A program made the translations under genes and the position numbers. From NCBI GenBank assembly GCA_965220775.1, contig OZ244845.1:1426001-1490000 (forward strand): a stretch of 64,000 nt of DNA, given 5' to 3'. The notes under the pieces are model-generated. The model ran no database searches. It saw nothing but the letters and a program-made list of their open reading frames with translations, and was not told where the DNA came from. Every line of letters begins with the position of its first letter. Within the stretch, counting starts at the first letter, position 1. The DNA is from G963664835 sp965220775. Its GTDB lineage: Bacteria > Chloroflexota > UBA6077 > FW602-bin22 > JBCLEL01. Shown here piece after piece: positions 51,378-60,332 of this stretch.

Positions 51378-52598
51378 ATGAAGATCACCCGCATAGAGAC
51401 GATAATCTGCTCCGCGTTTGACGGCTACACTTGGGTCCAGATCCACACGGACGACGGACTGATCGGACTAGGGGAAACAAACTCCGGCCACGACGCGGTA
51501 ACCGGCTACGTTCACGAAGAGGCGGCGCAATTCCTGCTAGGCCAGGATCCAATCGCTATCGAACGGCACTACGCGACGCTGAGTAGAGTGAACCACCTCG
51601 GTGGCATGGGGCACCGGGCGGTTGGCGCGGAGATGCGCGGTCTTTCGGCCATCGATATCGCCCTCTGGGACATATTCGGACAGAGCGTGGGGCTGCCGAT
51701 CTACCGACTGTTGGGCGGGCCGGTGCGCGACCGAATCCAGCTCTACAACACCTGCTCCGGTTACGTAGGCATCGGTTACGCTTACGGCCACGCCGTTAGT
51801 GGCCCCTACGAGGACGACTACGACGGCTGGCAACAGGGACGGGCCGGCGAACTGGCCAAGTCTCTGCTCGACATGGGGATCACCGCTATGAAGATTTGGC
51901 CGTTCGACAAGTATGCCGATCGACCGTTCGATCACATAGAAGGCCGCAATTGGGCGCAGCACATCACGCCGGCACAGATAGACGAGGGCTTGCAGCCGTT
52001 CCGCGACATACGCGATGCCGTGGGGTTGGATATGGACATTGGCGTCGAGCTGCACCATCGCTGGAGCCTGCCGGCGGCGATACGCATAGCCGAAGCATTG
52101 GACCCGTTTCAGCCAATGTGGTACGAAGACCCGATGCCGGCGGACAGTGTGGACGAGTTGGCCGAGTTCGCTCGACGAACGAACGTACCGTTGATGGCGT
52201 CGGAGTCGCTGGCCAGCCGGTACGCCTACCGCGAACTTCTCGAGAGAAATGCCGTGGGGATAGTCAACATAGACCCGACCTGGGTAGGAGGAATCACCGA
52301 GTCCCGGCGGGTCTGCAACCTGGCGGAGGCCTACCATCGTCCATTCGCGCCGCACGATTGCGCCGGCCCGCTCGACTACGTGGTTGGCGTCCATCTCTGT
52401 ATGGCGCTACTCAACGCGATGATCCAAGAGGGTGTGCGAGCGCATTGGGATGGGGGTTGGTACGAGGAAGTTATCACCGATATTCCCGACGTTGAGCGTG
52501 GGTACGTGGCCGCGCTGGATGGTCCCGGCTTGGGGACTCGACTAAAGCCGGAGTTCCTGGGGCGCTCCGATTTAACCGTCCGCGCGTCCGAGCTTTGA
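51378..52598 (+). CDS. Enolase-superfamily (mandelate racemase/muconate lactonizing) enzyme, copy A
   Basis: 406 residues. N-terminal capping domain (MKITRIETIICSAFDGYTWV, GLIGLGETNSGHDAV) and TIM barrel. Barrel landmarks: AMKIWPFDKYA with the strand-2 Lys, DIGVELHHRWSLPAAI with probable metal ligand Glu and His two residues on (codons 52053-52058 encode His-His), YEDPMPADSV, MASESLASR and FAPHDCAGP with the strand-7 His. Likely an acid-sugar dehydratase (galactonate/gluconate dehydratase-like); substrate unknown. ATG nine bases after GAGGAG. About 87% identical to copy B without gaps. Confidence 0.9.
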   Translation: MKITRIETIICSAFDGYTWVQIHTDDGLIGLGETNSGHDAVTGYVHEEAAQFLLGQDPIAIERHYATLSRVNHLGGMGHRAVGAEMRGLSAIDIALWDIFGQSVGLPIYRLLGGPVRDRIQLYNTCSGYVGIGYAYGHAVSGPYEDDYDGWQQGRAGELAKSLLDMGITAMKIWPFDKYADRPFDHIEGRNWAQHITPAQIDEGLQPFRDIRDAVGLDMDIGVELHHRWSLPAAIRIAEALDPFQPMWYEDPMPADSVDELAEFARRTNVPLMASESLASRYAYRELLERNAVGIVNIDPTWVGGITESRRVCNLAEAYHRPFAPHDCAGPLDYVVGVHLCMALLNAMIQEGVRAHWDGGWYEEVITDIPDVERGYVAALDGPGLGTRLKPEFLGRSDLTVRASEL

Positions 52599-52641
52599 TA
52601 TCACGCCGGAATGCGGACAATTTGAAACAGGTTGTGGAGCG

Positions 52642-52749
52642 ATGGCGCTCGAATATTTTCACACGCCGAGCGATCCTCGGAAGCCCGGATGGGTAGTGGC
52701 CGGCCAGCGGCACACTCCTGAAGTGGAGGGCGACGTTACAGAGGAATAG
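52642..52749 (+). pseudogene. Truncated cupin remnant between the two enolase-superfamily copies
   Basis: 35 codons, ATG to TAG. The first 20 residues (MALEYFHTPSDPRKPGWVVA) match the N-terminus of cupin 4 at about 15 of 19 positions; then only ...GQRHTPEVEGDVTEE and the stop, so the whole metal-binding barrel is gone. The following gene starts 14 bases later. Best read as the leftover of a duplicated cupin-dehydratase unit whose cupin was deleted internally; expression as a micropeptide is possible because a ribosome binding site-like TGTGGAG precedes it. Confidence 0.8.
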
Positions 52750-52763
52750 GACAAGATCGGGCA

Positions 52764-53984
52764 GTGAAGATCACCCGCATCGAGACAGTAATTTGCTCGG
52801 CATTCCGTGGCTTCACTTGGGTTCAGGTCTACACCGACGACGGTCTGATTGGGACCGGTGAAACAACCTCCGGCCACGACGCAGTAACCGGCTACATTCA
52901 CGAAGAGGCAGCGCAATTCCTGCTAGGGCAGGATCCAATCGCAATCGAACGGCACTATGCGACGCTGAGTAGAGTGAACCACCTTGGTGGGATGGGACAC
53001 AGGGCAATCGGCGCAGAGATGCGCGGTCTCTCGGCTATAGACATAGCACTCTGGGACATATTCGGACAGAGCGCAGGGTTGCCAATCTACCGATTATTGG
53101 GCGGGCCGGTCCGCGACCGAATCCGGCTCTACAACACCTGCTGCGGCTACACAGGGATCGGTTACGACCTGAGCCACGCCATAAGTGGACCCTACGAGGA
53201 CGACTACGAAGGTTGGCACGAGGGGCGGGCCGGCGAGATCGCCACGTCTCTGCTGGACATGGGAATCTCGGCCATGAAGATTTGGCCTTTCGAAAAGTTT
53301 GCCGATACGCGATTCAACCGCATAGAAGGCCGCTCTTGGGGACAACACATCACGCCGGGCCAGATAGATGAGGGTTTACAGCCGTTCCGCGACATACGGA
53401 ACGCCGTAGGGATGGAGATGGACATTGGCGTCGAACTGCTCCTGCGCTGGAGCCTACCGGCTGCGATACGCATTGCCGAAGCGCTGGACCAATTTCAGCC
53501 TATGTGGTACGAAGACCCCATGCCGGTCGATAACGTCGACGAGTTGGCCGAGTTCGCTCGGCGAACTAACGTACCGTTGATGGCGTCCGAGTCGCTTGCC
53601 GGCCGGTACGCCTACCGCGAGCTTCTCGAGAGAAACGCCGTGGGGATAGTCAACATAGACCCGACGTGGGTTGGAGGAATCACCGAGTCCCGCCGGATCT
53701 GCAATCTGGCCGAAACCTATCATCGTCCGTTCGCGCCGCACGACTGCGCCGGCCCGCTCGACTACGTGGTTGGAACGCATCTGTGCATCGCGCTACCCAA
53801 CGCGATGATTCAAGAGGGTGTGCGAGCCCATTGGGATGGAGGTTGGTATCAGGATGTGGTCACCGACATCCCCGAAGTCGAGCGCGGGTACGTGGCTGCG
53901 CCGGATGGCCCTGGACTGGGGACTCGACTACAGCCGGAGTTCCTCGGGCGCTCCGACATAACTGTCCGCGCGTCCGAGCTTTGA
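52764..53984 (+). CDS. Enolase-superfamily enzyme, copy B (tandem duplicate)
   Basis: 406 residues, gap-free duplicate of copy A with about 54 differences by eye count. Conserved: AMKIWPFEKFA (Lys), YEDPMPVDNV, MASESLAGR, FAPHDCAGP. Changed: the DIGVELHHRWS segment is DIGVELLLRWS, so both His after the putative metal ligand Glu are Leu (codons 53439-53444). If, as in related acid-sugar dehydratases, the His two residues after this ligand acts in acid-base catalysis, copy B has altered or lost activity. GTG start. Same operon, after the cupin remnant. Confidence 0.9.
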   Translation: MKITRIETVICSAFRGFTWVQVYTDDGLIGTGETTSGHDAVTGYIHEEAAQFLLGQDPIAIERHYATLSRVNHLGGMGHRAIGAEMRGLSAIDIALWDIFGQSAGLPIYRLLGGPVRDRIRLYNTCCGYTGIGYDLSHAISGPYEDDYEGWHEGRAGEIATSLLDMGISAMKIWPFEKFADTRFNRIEGRSWGQHITPGQIDEGLQPFRDIRNAVGMEMDIGVELLLRWSLPAAIRIAEALDQFQPMWYEDPMPVDNVDELAEFARRTNVPLMASESLAGRYAYRELLERNAVGIVNIDPTWVGGITESRRICNLAETYHRPFAPHDCAGPLDYVVGTHLCIALPNAMIQEGVRAHWDGGWYQDVVTDIPEVERGYVAAPDGPGLGTRLQPEFLGRSDITVRASEL

Positions 53985-54027
53985 TTTCGCACTGGCCTGA
54001 TCTGGCGGAATATTCAGGAGTAGTTCA

Positions 54028-55230
54028 TTGAAGATAGTGGACCTGAGGACCATAACCATAGGTGGGTCCAAGATAGTACGTATAGATACGGATGAGGGTA
54101 TTCACGGCTACGGTGAGGCAAACTGGGGTGCGCTGGGGCCGGTGCCAAATGACTTCATCCTGGCGTTGAAGCCAGCCATCCTGGGTTTGGATCCAACGAA
54201 CGTCGAGCAGGTGATGTTGCACATTCGGCATTACGGTGGCAATGCCCACATGGGCGTGGGAGTCAGCGCGGTATCGACGGCGCTGTGGGACATCGCCGGC
54301 AAGGCGGCCGGTCTGCCGGCATACAAGCTGTTGGGCGGAAAGATTCGTGACCGAGTTCGCATCTACTGCGATACCGACGTCGGGCTGCTCTTGGACCCGA
54401 ACGATCCGGCGTCCCGCTTCACGCCGGAGGCCTATGCCGAGAGGGCACGCCAGCGCAAGGCGCTGCCGGACGGCTATACGATCATGAAGTTCGACATCGG
54501 GTTCCACGGGCAACACTTCGAAACGGTGCCGGGCTACATCTGGGAAACAAATATGACCTACCCTTACCAGGGGCATGCGACCGAACGAGGCATCAAGTCC
54601 CAGGTAGCGATCGTCGAGGCGATCAAGGAAGTATTGGGCGACGAAATAGGTCTGGCGATCGACTGCGGGCCGGGGCAAAGCCTGCAGGCGGTGATGACCT
54701 TGGCGAAGGCCCTGGAGCCATACAACCTCGCCTGGCTCGAGGACCCGTTCGAGGGGGCTGATGTGCCCTACGTCGACGTCGAAGCATACCGTTTGCTCAG
54801 CGACAGCACTACGACGCCCATATTGACCGGGGAGCACCTGTATCTGCGGAACGGGTTCCGGGACCTGATTGCCAACCACGCGGTAGACGTCGTGTCGCCG
54901 GACATTCAGGACGTCGGCGGTTTGGACGAATCAAAATGGGTCGCGGAGATGGCCGATCTGTACAACATTCTTGTGGCTCCGCACAATGCCAACGGTGCGG
55001 TGTCTTTCATGGCGAATCTCCAAGCCGCGGCGGTAATGCCGCGGAACTATATCGCCTTCGAGTTCCACCAAGCCGACGATCGCAATTGGGACGATATTCT
55101 GGAAGGTGTTGATCGGCCGCTGATCAAGGACGGGTTCGCCACGGTTCCAGACAGCCCCGGCCTAGGTTTCGAGCTCAATGAAGAGGTCGTGAGGCAGCGT
55201 CTGGCGCCCGGCGAGACCTACTTCAAGTAG
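54028..55230 (+). CDS. Enolase-superfamily enzyme, galactonate/mannonate dehydratase-like
   Basis: 400 residues, only distantly related to copies A and B. Capping domain MKIVDLRTITIGGSKIVRID; SAVSTALWDIAGKAAGLPAY then KLLGGKIRDRVRIYCDTD; barrel motifs IMKFDIGF (Lys and Asp of strand 2), LAIDCGPG, WLEDPFEG, LTGEHLYLR (metal ligands Asp, Glu, Glu) and VAPHNANGAV (strand-7 His). The full ligand set suggests an active dehydratase for a sugar acid. TTG start behind AGGAGTAG. Last gene of the operon; 19 bases from the convergent dehydrogenase gene. Confidence 0.9.
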   Translation: MKIVDLRTITIGGSKIVRIDTDEGIHGYGEANWGALGPVPNDFILALKPAILGLDPTNVEQVMLHIRHYGGNAHMGVGVSAVSTALWDIAGKAAGLPAYKLLGGKIRDRVRIYCDTDVGLLLDPNDPASRFTPEAYAERARQRKALPDGYTIMKFDIGFHGQHFETVPGYIWETNMTYPYQGHATERGIKSQVAIVEAIKEVLGDEIGLAIDCGPGQSLQAVMTLAKALEPYNLAWLEDPFEGADVPYVDVEAYRLLSDSTTTPILTGEHLYLRNGFRDLIANHAVDVVSPDIQDVGGLDESKWVAEMADLYNILVAPHNANGAVSFMANLQAAAVMPRNYIAFEFHQADDRNWDDILEGVDRPLIKDGFATVPDSPGLGFELNEEVVRQRLAPGETYFK

Positions 55231-55249
55231 TCGGCGGGCGACTCACCGA

Positions 55250-56233
55250 TCAGTAGCCGGCCCTCACGTCGACGACTCCTATCAATGGCCTGCCATCCAG
55301 GTAGCGACGAAGGTTCGCTACGCAAATCTCCCACTGAACACGGGGAGTGATGGAGCCTCCGCCGGCGTTATGCGGCGTTATTACCACGTTGTCCATATCC
55401 CATAGGGGGTTGTCGGAGGGCAGCGGTTCCTCGCCGGTAACGTCCAAGCCAGCGCCGGCCAGCCTACCGTTTTGAAGGGCTTGTATCAGAGCCTGCTCGT
55501 GAACTATGTTGCCTCGAGAGACGGCGATCAAATAGGCGGACGACTTCATGAGGGCAAGGCGGTGAGCGTCGATCGCTCCGCGCGTTTCCGCCGTCAGGGG
55601 CGCGGAGATCACGAGAAAATCGGATACCCGGCAAAGATCATCCAGACGGTCCGGTCCCCAACGAGCGCGTAAATCGGCCACGTGAGGGAACGGCTGTGCG
55701 TCGACCGCGTAAACGGGCATTTCGAATCCATGCGCGCGCCGGGCGATGGCCGACCCGATTTGTCCCAAACCGAAGATTCCCATAGTGCGGCCGGCGATTG
55801 CCTCCATTGGCCGGCCTCCGGGCTCGCCACCCCAGCGATGAGCCAATTGGTCTCGCCGGATCGTCCACATGTCGCGGGTGAGCGTCAACATCAGCGCAAA
55901 GGTGTGTTCCGCGATGGTCTGAGCGAACGCCCCTCGGCTGTTGGTAACTACGACATTGTTTTGCAAAAGCCATTCCACCAGTCCGGGGATCGTCTGCATC
56001 CAGTCCATGCCGGTGCTATAGGCCTGAAACCAGCGCAAATGGCTCGCCGCTCGAAACGACTCGGCCGTGAGCATTCCAATAAGTGCTTCAGCGTCCTGAA
56101 TCAGCGAGGCAACTGAGTCGATATCATCCGCGACCAGAAACTCGACTTCAGGGAAGTCCGCTTCCAGCCGCTCGATCTCGAGATCAGCGCCCGCGCCGCC
56201 ACGGCGCTGCACGACAATTTTGCGTCGGGACAC
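55250..56233 (-). CDS. D-isomer-specific 2-hydroxyacid dehydrogenase
   Basis: 327 residues. Rossmann motif IFGLGQIGSAIARRAHG, then catalytic Arg in AVSRGNIVHEQAL, Glu in LDVTGEEPLP and His in VITPHNAGG, the standard triad of the formate/glycerate dehydrogenase family. Would interconvert a 2-keto and a 2-hydroxy acid with NAD(P)H, which fits beside acid-sugar dehydratases. GTG start six bases after GGAGG. Convergent with the third enolase-superfamily gene. Confidence 0.93.
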   Translation of the reverse strand: MSRRKIVVQRRGGAGADLEIERLEADFPEVEFLVADDIDSVASLIQDAEALIGMLTAESFRAASHLRWFQAYSTGMDWMQTIPGLVEWLLQNNVVVTNSRGAFAQTIAEHTFALMLTLTRDMWTIRRDQLAHRWGGEPGGRPMEAIAGRTMGIFGLGQIGSAIARRAHGFEMPVYAVDAQPFPHVADLRARWGPDRLDDLCRVSDFLVISAPLTAETRGAIDAHRLALMKSSAYLIAVSRGNIVHEQALIQALQNGRLAGAGLDVTGEEPLPSDNPLWDMDNVVITPHNAGGGSITPRVQWEICVANLRRYLDGRPLIGVVDVRAGY

Positions 56234-56483
56234 CTAGCACCTCCAAGCATAGTGACGTTTGGATCAAGATCGCTTGTGACAGGTGTGCGATGCAATCCGC
56301 CGGAGGACTGCCATAATTGCCGTGACGGCGTTCCGACGAGACAATAAAGGCGAAAGGGGCGTACCAACATGTCGGGCGCGCTCCGCCGGCGAAGTTACAC
56401 ACGAAAGTCTTATGTCACTTATATCCTAGTCGATGATGTTATGATCAATTCGAGAAAATCGGTTTCAACAAGAAGAATAGACG

Positions 56484-57155
56484 ATGCGAACCAGATTCAG
56501 ATCTTACCCTGCAACCCTCATGCCGCCCCAATCCAGTGGACGAAGACTAAGACTCGCCCTCAATCTGGCTCTGCTCGGAGGCATTCTCGGGTCCGCCCAG
56601 TTCTTGATAAACCTGCTGGCACAGACAGAGTTCCCGAAAGAACCCGCACACCTGGCCCTCGCCTCTTCACTAATCGTATCCAGTCGAGCACTCGTGGCCG
56701 GGGCTTTGTTGGCGGCGATGTTCTCCAGTATAGCGACCAGCGACTGGGCGGGCCAGAGAGCTGACACTGCCCGCACGCTGTTCGTATGGATACTGCTAGG
56801 CGTTGGCTACGGGATCCTGTTGCCTCTAGTTACCGGGATGCTCATTCCGATAAGCGGCGTTTTTCTGGCTCTTGGCAGCGGCTTCATAGCGCCGGACGAG
56901 GCCCTGCCGGCCGCGGTCGAGTCGATAATTCGCGCGCCATATGCCGGCCTGGTTCAGGCCGGAGTTGGCATGATCACCGGCTTGCTGGCCGGCGTGGTAT
57001 TCGCTTTGGGCGCCTGGCTAATCGACGCGGCCAACGCTTCGGCACGCCTCAACATGTCCCGATACGGAGCTTACGCTATCATGGCGGCCTTGTCGGCGCT
57101 CATCGCGGCCGCCACGGCTCTCGTGCCGCCGGCGACACTGGCCAAGCTGGGCTAG
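56484..57155 (+). CDS. Membrane protein of unknown function
   Basis: 223 residues with five or six hydrophobic segments (about 24-46, 58-80, 98-133, 155-182, 193-215) joined by short loops, Ala/Gly/Leu-rich, with a basic N-terminus (RSYPATLMPPQSSGRRLR). No family recognised; no obvious transporter or enzyme motif. Start uncertain: ATG at 56484 lacks a clear ribosome binding site; ATG at 56520 would remove 12 residues. Stands alone; 250 bases upstream separate it from the divergent dehydrogenase. Confidence 0.75.
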   Translation: MRTRFRSYPATLMPPQSSGRRLRLALNLALLGGILGSAQFLINLLAQTEFPKEPAHLALASSLIVSSRALVAGALLAAMFSSIATSDWAGQRADTARTLFVWILLGVGYGILLPLVTGMLIPISGVFLALGSGFIAPDEALPAAVESIIRAPYAGLVQAGVGMITGLLAGVVFALGAWLIDAANASARLNMSRYGAYAIMAALSALIAAATALVPPATLAKLG

Positions 57156-57228
57156 TCTTGGCGGAGGCGTCACGTTTCAGCGTGGAGCCGGCCGGCTGGA
57201 GCCGGGGAGGAGAACGGCTGCTGAAGCG

Positions 57229-57936
57229 CTAGTCGCGGGGCCGGTTGGAGGCTATGCGCAGATGGTCTATGTCTGACAAATGCGGTCGCATTTGCCGGAG
57301 GAAATCCTCCAGGGTCCGATCCGGCGACGTATCCGTGGTGTCCAGCGCGAATCGGCGCTCGATCTGAGAATCTGCATATTCTTCGTCGAAACGCCGCAAC
57401 ACAATCGGCACGTTGTCGGTTCTCAGAATACTGCCGGGATGCGGATTCAGGCTCAGTCGACGCCGGACGGCGTCGACTGAGGCTCTAAGCAACACTAGGA
57501 CCGTGTCCGGCGCCTGCATCATAACCTCGGTATCCCATTCCCGCGCTCGTCTGCTGCGGTCGGAGAACGTATCGTCAGAACCGCCGTAACCGTAGTAAAG
57601 AGGCGCGTAGACAGCCTCGGCGTAGTAGAAGTCGATCATGAGAAAGTCGTCGTTCGCACGGTACATGTCGTTGCATAGGTGTCGCCAAATCATGTATCGC
57701 ATCAACTGCTCCTTGAGGAAAGGCGGCAGTTGTAAGATCGCCTCATCGTCCCTCCGGTCAACCGGGGTCTCTGCACCGCGGTCAGGTACCAGGATATGGC
57801 GATCAAGGTGTGGTAGCACGAAATGGGCGTGCCAACGAACGCTTGGCAGCCCCATCGCACGCATCATCCATCGCGATACCTGCACGGCCAAAGTGGACTT
57901 GCCGACGTACTCACAGCCGATCATGATGATACGCAC
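57229..57936 (-). CDS. P-loop NTPase, nucleoside/thymidylate kinase-like
   Basis: 235 residues. Walker A GCEYVGKST at residues 7-15 directly after the first strand; DDFLMIDFYYAEAVY is the likely Walker B/DRY-like region and the segment TVLVLLRASVDAVRRRLSLNP resembles the LID helix of deoxynucleoside and thymidylate kinases. Which molecule is phosphorylated cannot be told. GTG start six bases after AGGAG; a longer frame upstream overlaps the preceding gene. It follows the double-cupin gene by 28 bases, suggesting a shared transcript and function. Confidence 0.75.
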   Translation of the reverse strand: MRIIMIGCEYVGKSTLAVQVSRWMMRAMGLPSVRWHAHFVLPHLDRHILVPDRGAETPVDRRDDEAILQLPPFLKEQLMRYMIWRHLCNDMYRANDDFLMIDFYYAEAVYAPLYYGYGGSDDTFSDRSRRAREWDTEVMMQAPDTVLVLLRASVDAVRRRLSLNPHPGSILRTDNVPIVLRRFDEEYADSQIERRFALDTTDTSPDRTLEDFLRQMRPHLSDIDHLRIASNRPRD

Positions 57937-57964
57937 TTGCAACTCCTGGTTGGTGAGGCGGTGT

Positions 57965-58666
57965 TTACTCGCGAGCCAAAGCGGCGCCGGCGATGCCCTG
58001 GGCCCGAATCCGCCGGACGGTGCCGGCGCGCAGTGAGGCCGCATCCCCGGTTGTCAACAGAACTTCGTCGTCGCCTACCGTCAACCTGATGGCTCCCTCG
58101 ACTACTATCCAATGCTCATTTGCTTCGATCTTGGCCTCGGCGACCTCTTCTCCGCCGGCGAAGTTCACCAACCTCAACTCGCTAAGGGGACAACGCGGCC
58201 CACGATCGGGAAACGTTCCAACGTTTTGATCGCCAGGGACAACGAAACCTGGGACGGTGGCCGTAGGCGGCCCGTCTTCCTCGACCAGAATCATCCAAGG
58301 GCGTCTCCGTCCTTCGTGAGGGGTGGTGAACGTGACCCAGTCCGACTCGGTCCGCATTTGCGAGCGGTGAACGACGCCCATTGGGTTGTAGACCGCGGTG
58401 TTGGGAGTAATCGGATAGGACCGGCCATCCTGCCAGCCCTCGCCGTAGCCGGCGGTGACGAGCCACAATTCGTCGTAGTCGTGATAGTGGGGCCATATCC
58501 CGTGCCATCTAGCCAGCCCTTGCGACACGAAACACGAATCGATCGCAGTCCATTGGGGATAGGGCTCCGCATCAAGCAACGGACTGCGCGGGTACCTCGC
58601 CGGATCCAAATGCGATGTATTTGAGTTGCTCGAGATGATCAGGCGGTCGCTCTTCGAGATGATCAA
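57965..58666 (-). CDS. Double-cupin domain protein
   Basis: About 233 residues. First barrel around HYHDYDELWLVTAGYGEGWQ and YNPMGVVHRSQM, with His/Glu ligands; second around EANEHWIVVEGAIRLTVGDD and DAASLRAGTVRRI, lacking the second-motif His, so perhaps only one metal site. No relation to the four single cupins beyond the fold. Start placed at TTG 58666, eight bases after GGAG; the frame stays open 22 codons further with no better start. Precedes the P-loop gene. Confidence 0.75.
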   Translation of the reverse strand: MIISKSDRLIISSNSNTSHLDPARYPRSPLLDAEPYPQWTAIDSCFVSQGLARWHGIWPHYHDYDELWLVTAGYGEGWQDGRSYPITPNTAVYNPMGVVHRSQMRTESDWVTFTTPHEGRRRPWMILVEEDGPPTATVPGFVVPGDQNVGTFPDRGPRCPLSELRLVNFAGGEEVAEAKIEANEHWIVVEGAIRLTVGDDEVLLTTGDAASLRAGTVRRIRAQGIAGAALARE

Positions 58667-58947
58667 CTGATTGACTCCAGTGACTATCCAATTGACAGGA
58701 TCTTGCGGTGCGAGTCGCAGCGGCGAACGCAATCAATCTCATGATAGCGATTGTTTTCTTCAATGCAATTGTGGTACCGCGCACGGTGTCAAGTTGCATT
58801 ATGATGGGACAAGCGAGGGATTTCTTTGACTCCAACTGGCCCGGCCATTGGCGACGACACAGGCTGCCCCGGTTAGCTGGGAGGGACTGGACTTTCAGCC
58901 TCCCATAACCGGTTGGAACACGTCCAACAGACCAGGAGGATTAGGGC

Positions 58948-59955
58948 ATGAGAAGCGCAATGTGGATAGGCGGGCACGACTTCGAGATTCAGGAGTCGCA
59001 GCCTCTAGAACCCGGCCCTGGCGAAGTGCGCATCAGTGTTCACGCCTGCGGCGTGTGCGGCACCGATTTGCATGCCATTCAGGGGTTGCTTGGAGATGTC
59101 AAGCCGCCGATGCTCATCGGGCATGAGTATGCAGGCACGATCAATGCGATGGGAGAAGGGATAAGCCATCTGTCGATCGGCGACGCGGTGACCTGCATTG
59201 CGGCCGGCCGCTGCGATATGTGCCGGAACTGCTTGGCGGGCCTGCCTGACAGCAGTTGTCTCTTTCGGAAGCCCACCGGTGGGTTCACCGAACAGATAGT
59301 GATTCCGATGACCAAGGTGCTGCCGGTGCCGGCCGGCGTTGACCTCGGGGTCGCCACCCTAGCCGAGCCGCTGACGTGCTGCGTGCGGGCCATGGACGTA
59401 GCTCAGGTCCAGAGTGGCGATACAGCGGTCATCATCGGCGCCGGCCCGATCGGTTTGATGTTGTTGCAGGTAGCGATACACAGCGGCATCAGAAAGGCGA
59501 TAGTCTCGGAGATAAATCCGCGCCGCCGGGAGATAGCCGGACAACTTGGAGCTGCCTTGACTGTTGACCCAACGAAGGAGTCTTTGAGCGACGCGGTACG
59601 GAACGCCACCAACGGCGAGGGAGTGGATATCGCGTTCGAGGTGGCCGCCGTGCCGGCGTTATTGGAAGAATGCATTGGGTTGGTGAAGGACCGTGGTCGA
59701 GTCGTCATGGTCGGCGCCCACTCTACTACCGCCCAGCTTAGGATAAACCTGAGTTCGTTCCACATAAGGCAGCTATCGTTGGTGACCGCCAACGGCGGAC
59801 CCTGGACGTTCAAGCGGGCGGTCGCCTGGTTGGGACAGCTAGAGCTGCGGCCCATCATCACTCATCATTTCGATCTAGCCGACACCGGAAAAGCCTTCGA
59901 CTTGGCGAAATCGGGCGTCGCGATCAAAGCGCTGGTGGGTCCAGACCTGGGTTAG
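58948..59955 (+). CDS. Zinc-dependent alcohol dehydrogenase (MDR family)
   Basis: 335 residues. Catalytic zinc site: Cys in HACGVCGTDLHA, GHEYAG and a later Glu; structural zinc: four Cys in RCDMCRNCLAGLPDSSC; NAD-binding VIIGAGPIGLMLLQVAIHSG with Glu after it (SEINPRRR), favouring NAD. Resembles sorbitol, threonine or galactitol dehydrogenases, so a polyol or sugar-acid oxidation is likely. ATG behind AGGAGGATTAGGG. Next gene on this strand is absent; a repeat cluster follows. Confidence 0.93.
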   Translation: MRSAMWIGGHDFEIQESQPLEPGPGEVRISVHACGVCGTDLHAIQGLLGDVKPPMLIGHEYAGTINAMGEGISHLSIGDAVTCIAAGRCDMCRNCLAGLPDSSCLFRKPTGGFTEQIVIPMTKVLPVPAGVDLGVATLAEPLTCCVRAMDVAQVQSGDTAVIIGAGPIGLMLLQVAIHSGIRKAIVSEINPRRREIAGQLGAALTVDPTKESLSDAVRNATNGEGVDIAFEVAAVPALLEECIGLVKDRGRVVMVGAHSTTAQLRINLSSFHIRQLSLVTANGGPWTFKRAVAWLGQLELRPIITHHFDLADTGKAFDLAKSGVAIKALVGPDLG

Positions 59956-59985
59956 CGGTGCTCCGCTCGGCCCTCTGGAGTCGCA

Positions 59986-60300
59986 CAGCAATCGCTCATC
60001 CCGGCTGGCGCCGGCACACCAAGGTATGAAAAGCCGGAGTTGTGGCTTGGCGCGGCGGATCCTGCTACGCCACGCCCCGACCCCAGCGGGGGACAAGCCC
60101 CCGCGCTACATTTTCTCATTCCGCCATCGACCATCGGTCTACAATTCGGCACGTTTCGCCGGTCGAGAGCCGGCATCGAGGTTGATTGGAGGGCACGTTT
60201 TCGCACCAATGACGAAGAGAAGCCCCGAATTTCGAATGAGGGGCTGCTGGAGCGGTCTATCCCGTATCGGCGTAACGGACATGCATTAGTACCAAGGTAA
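59986..60300. repeat. Palindromic repeat cluster 3 (between dehydrogenase and ABC ATPase genes)
   Basis: Fills the 377-base gap. Contains AGCAATCGCTCAT followed by CCGGC-TGGC-GCCGG and CACACCAAGGT (59986-60026, matching 18423-18462), the hairpin GCGGGGG-ACAAG-CCCCCGC (60086-60104) with GCTACA after it, and GCTGCTGGAGCGGTCTATCC (60243-60262, matching 18375-18394). The order of blocks differs from cluster 1, so clusters are mosaics rather than one copied unit. No gene is credible here. Confidence 0.85.
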
Positions 60301-60332
60301 CTGCCAGACGTGCGCTGGGACAACGTCGGCCC

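Noticed and set aside
53985..54027. Further cupin remnant before the third enolase-superfamily gene
   Set aside because: The 43-base spacer contains no cupin-like codons.
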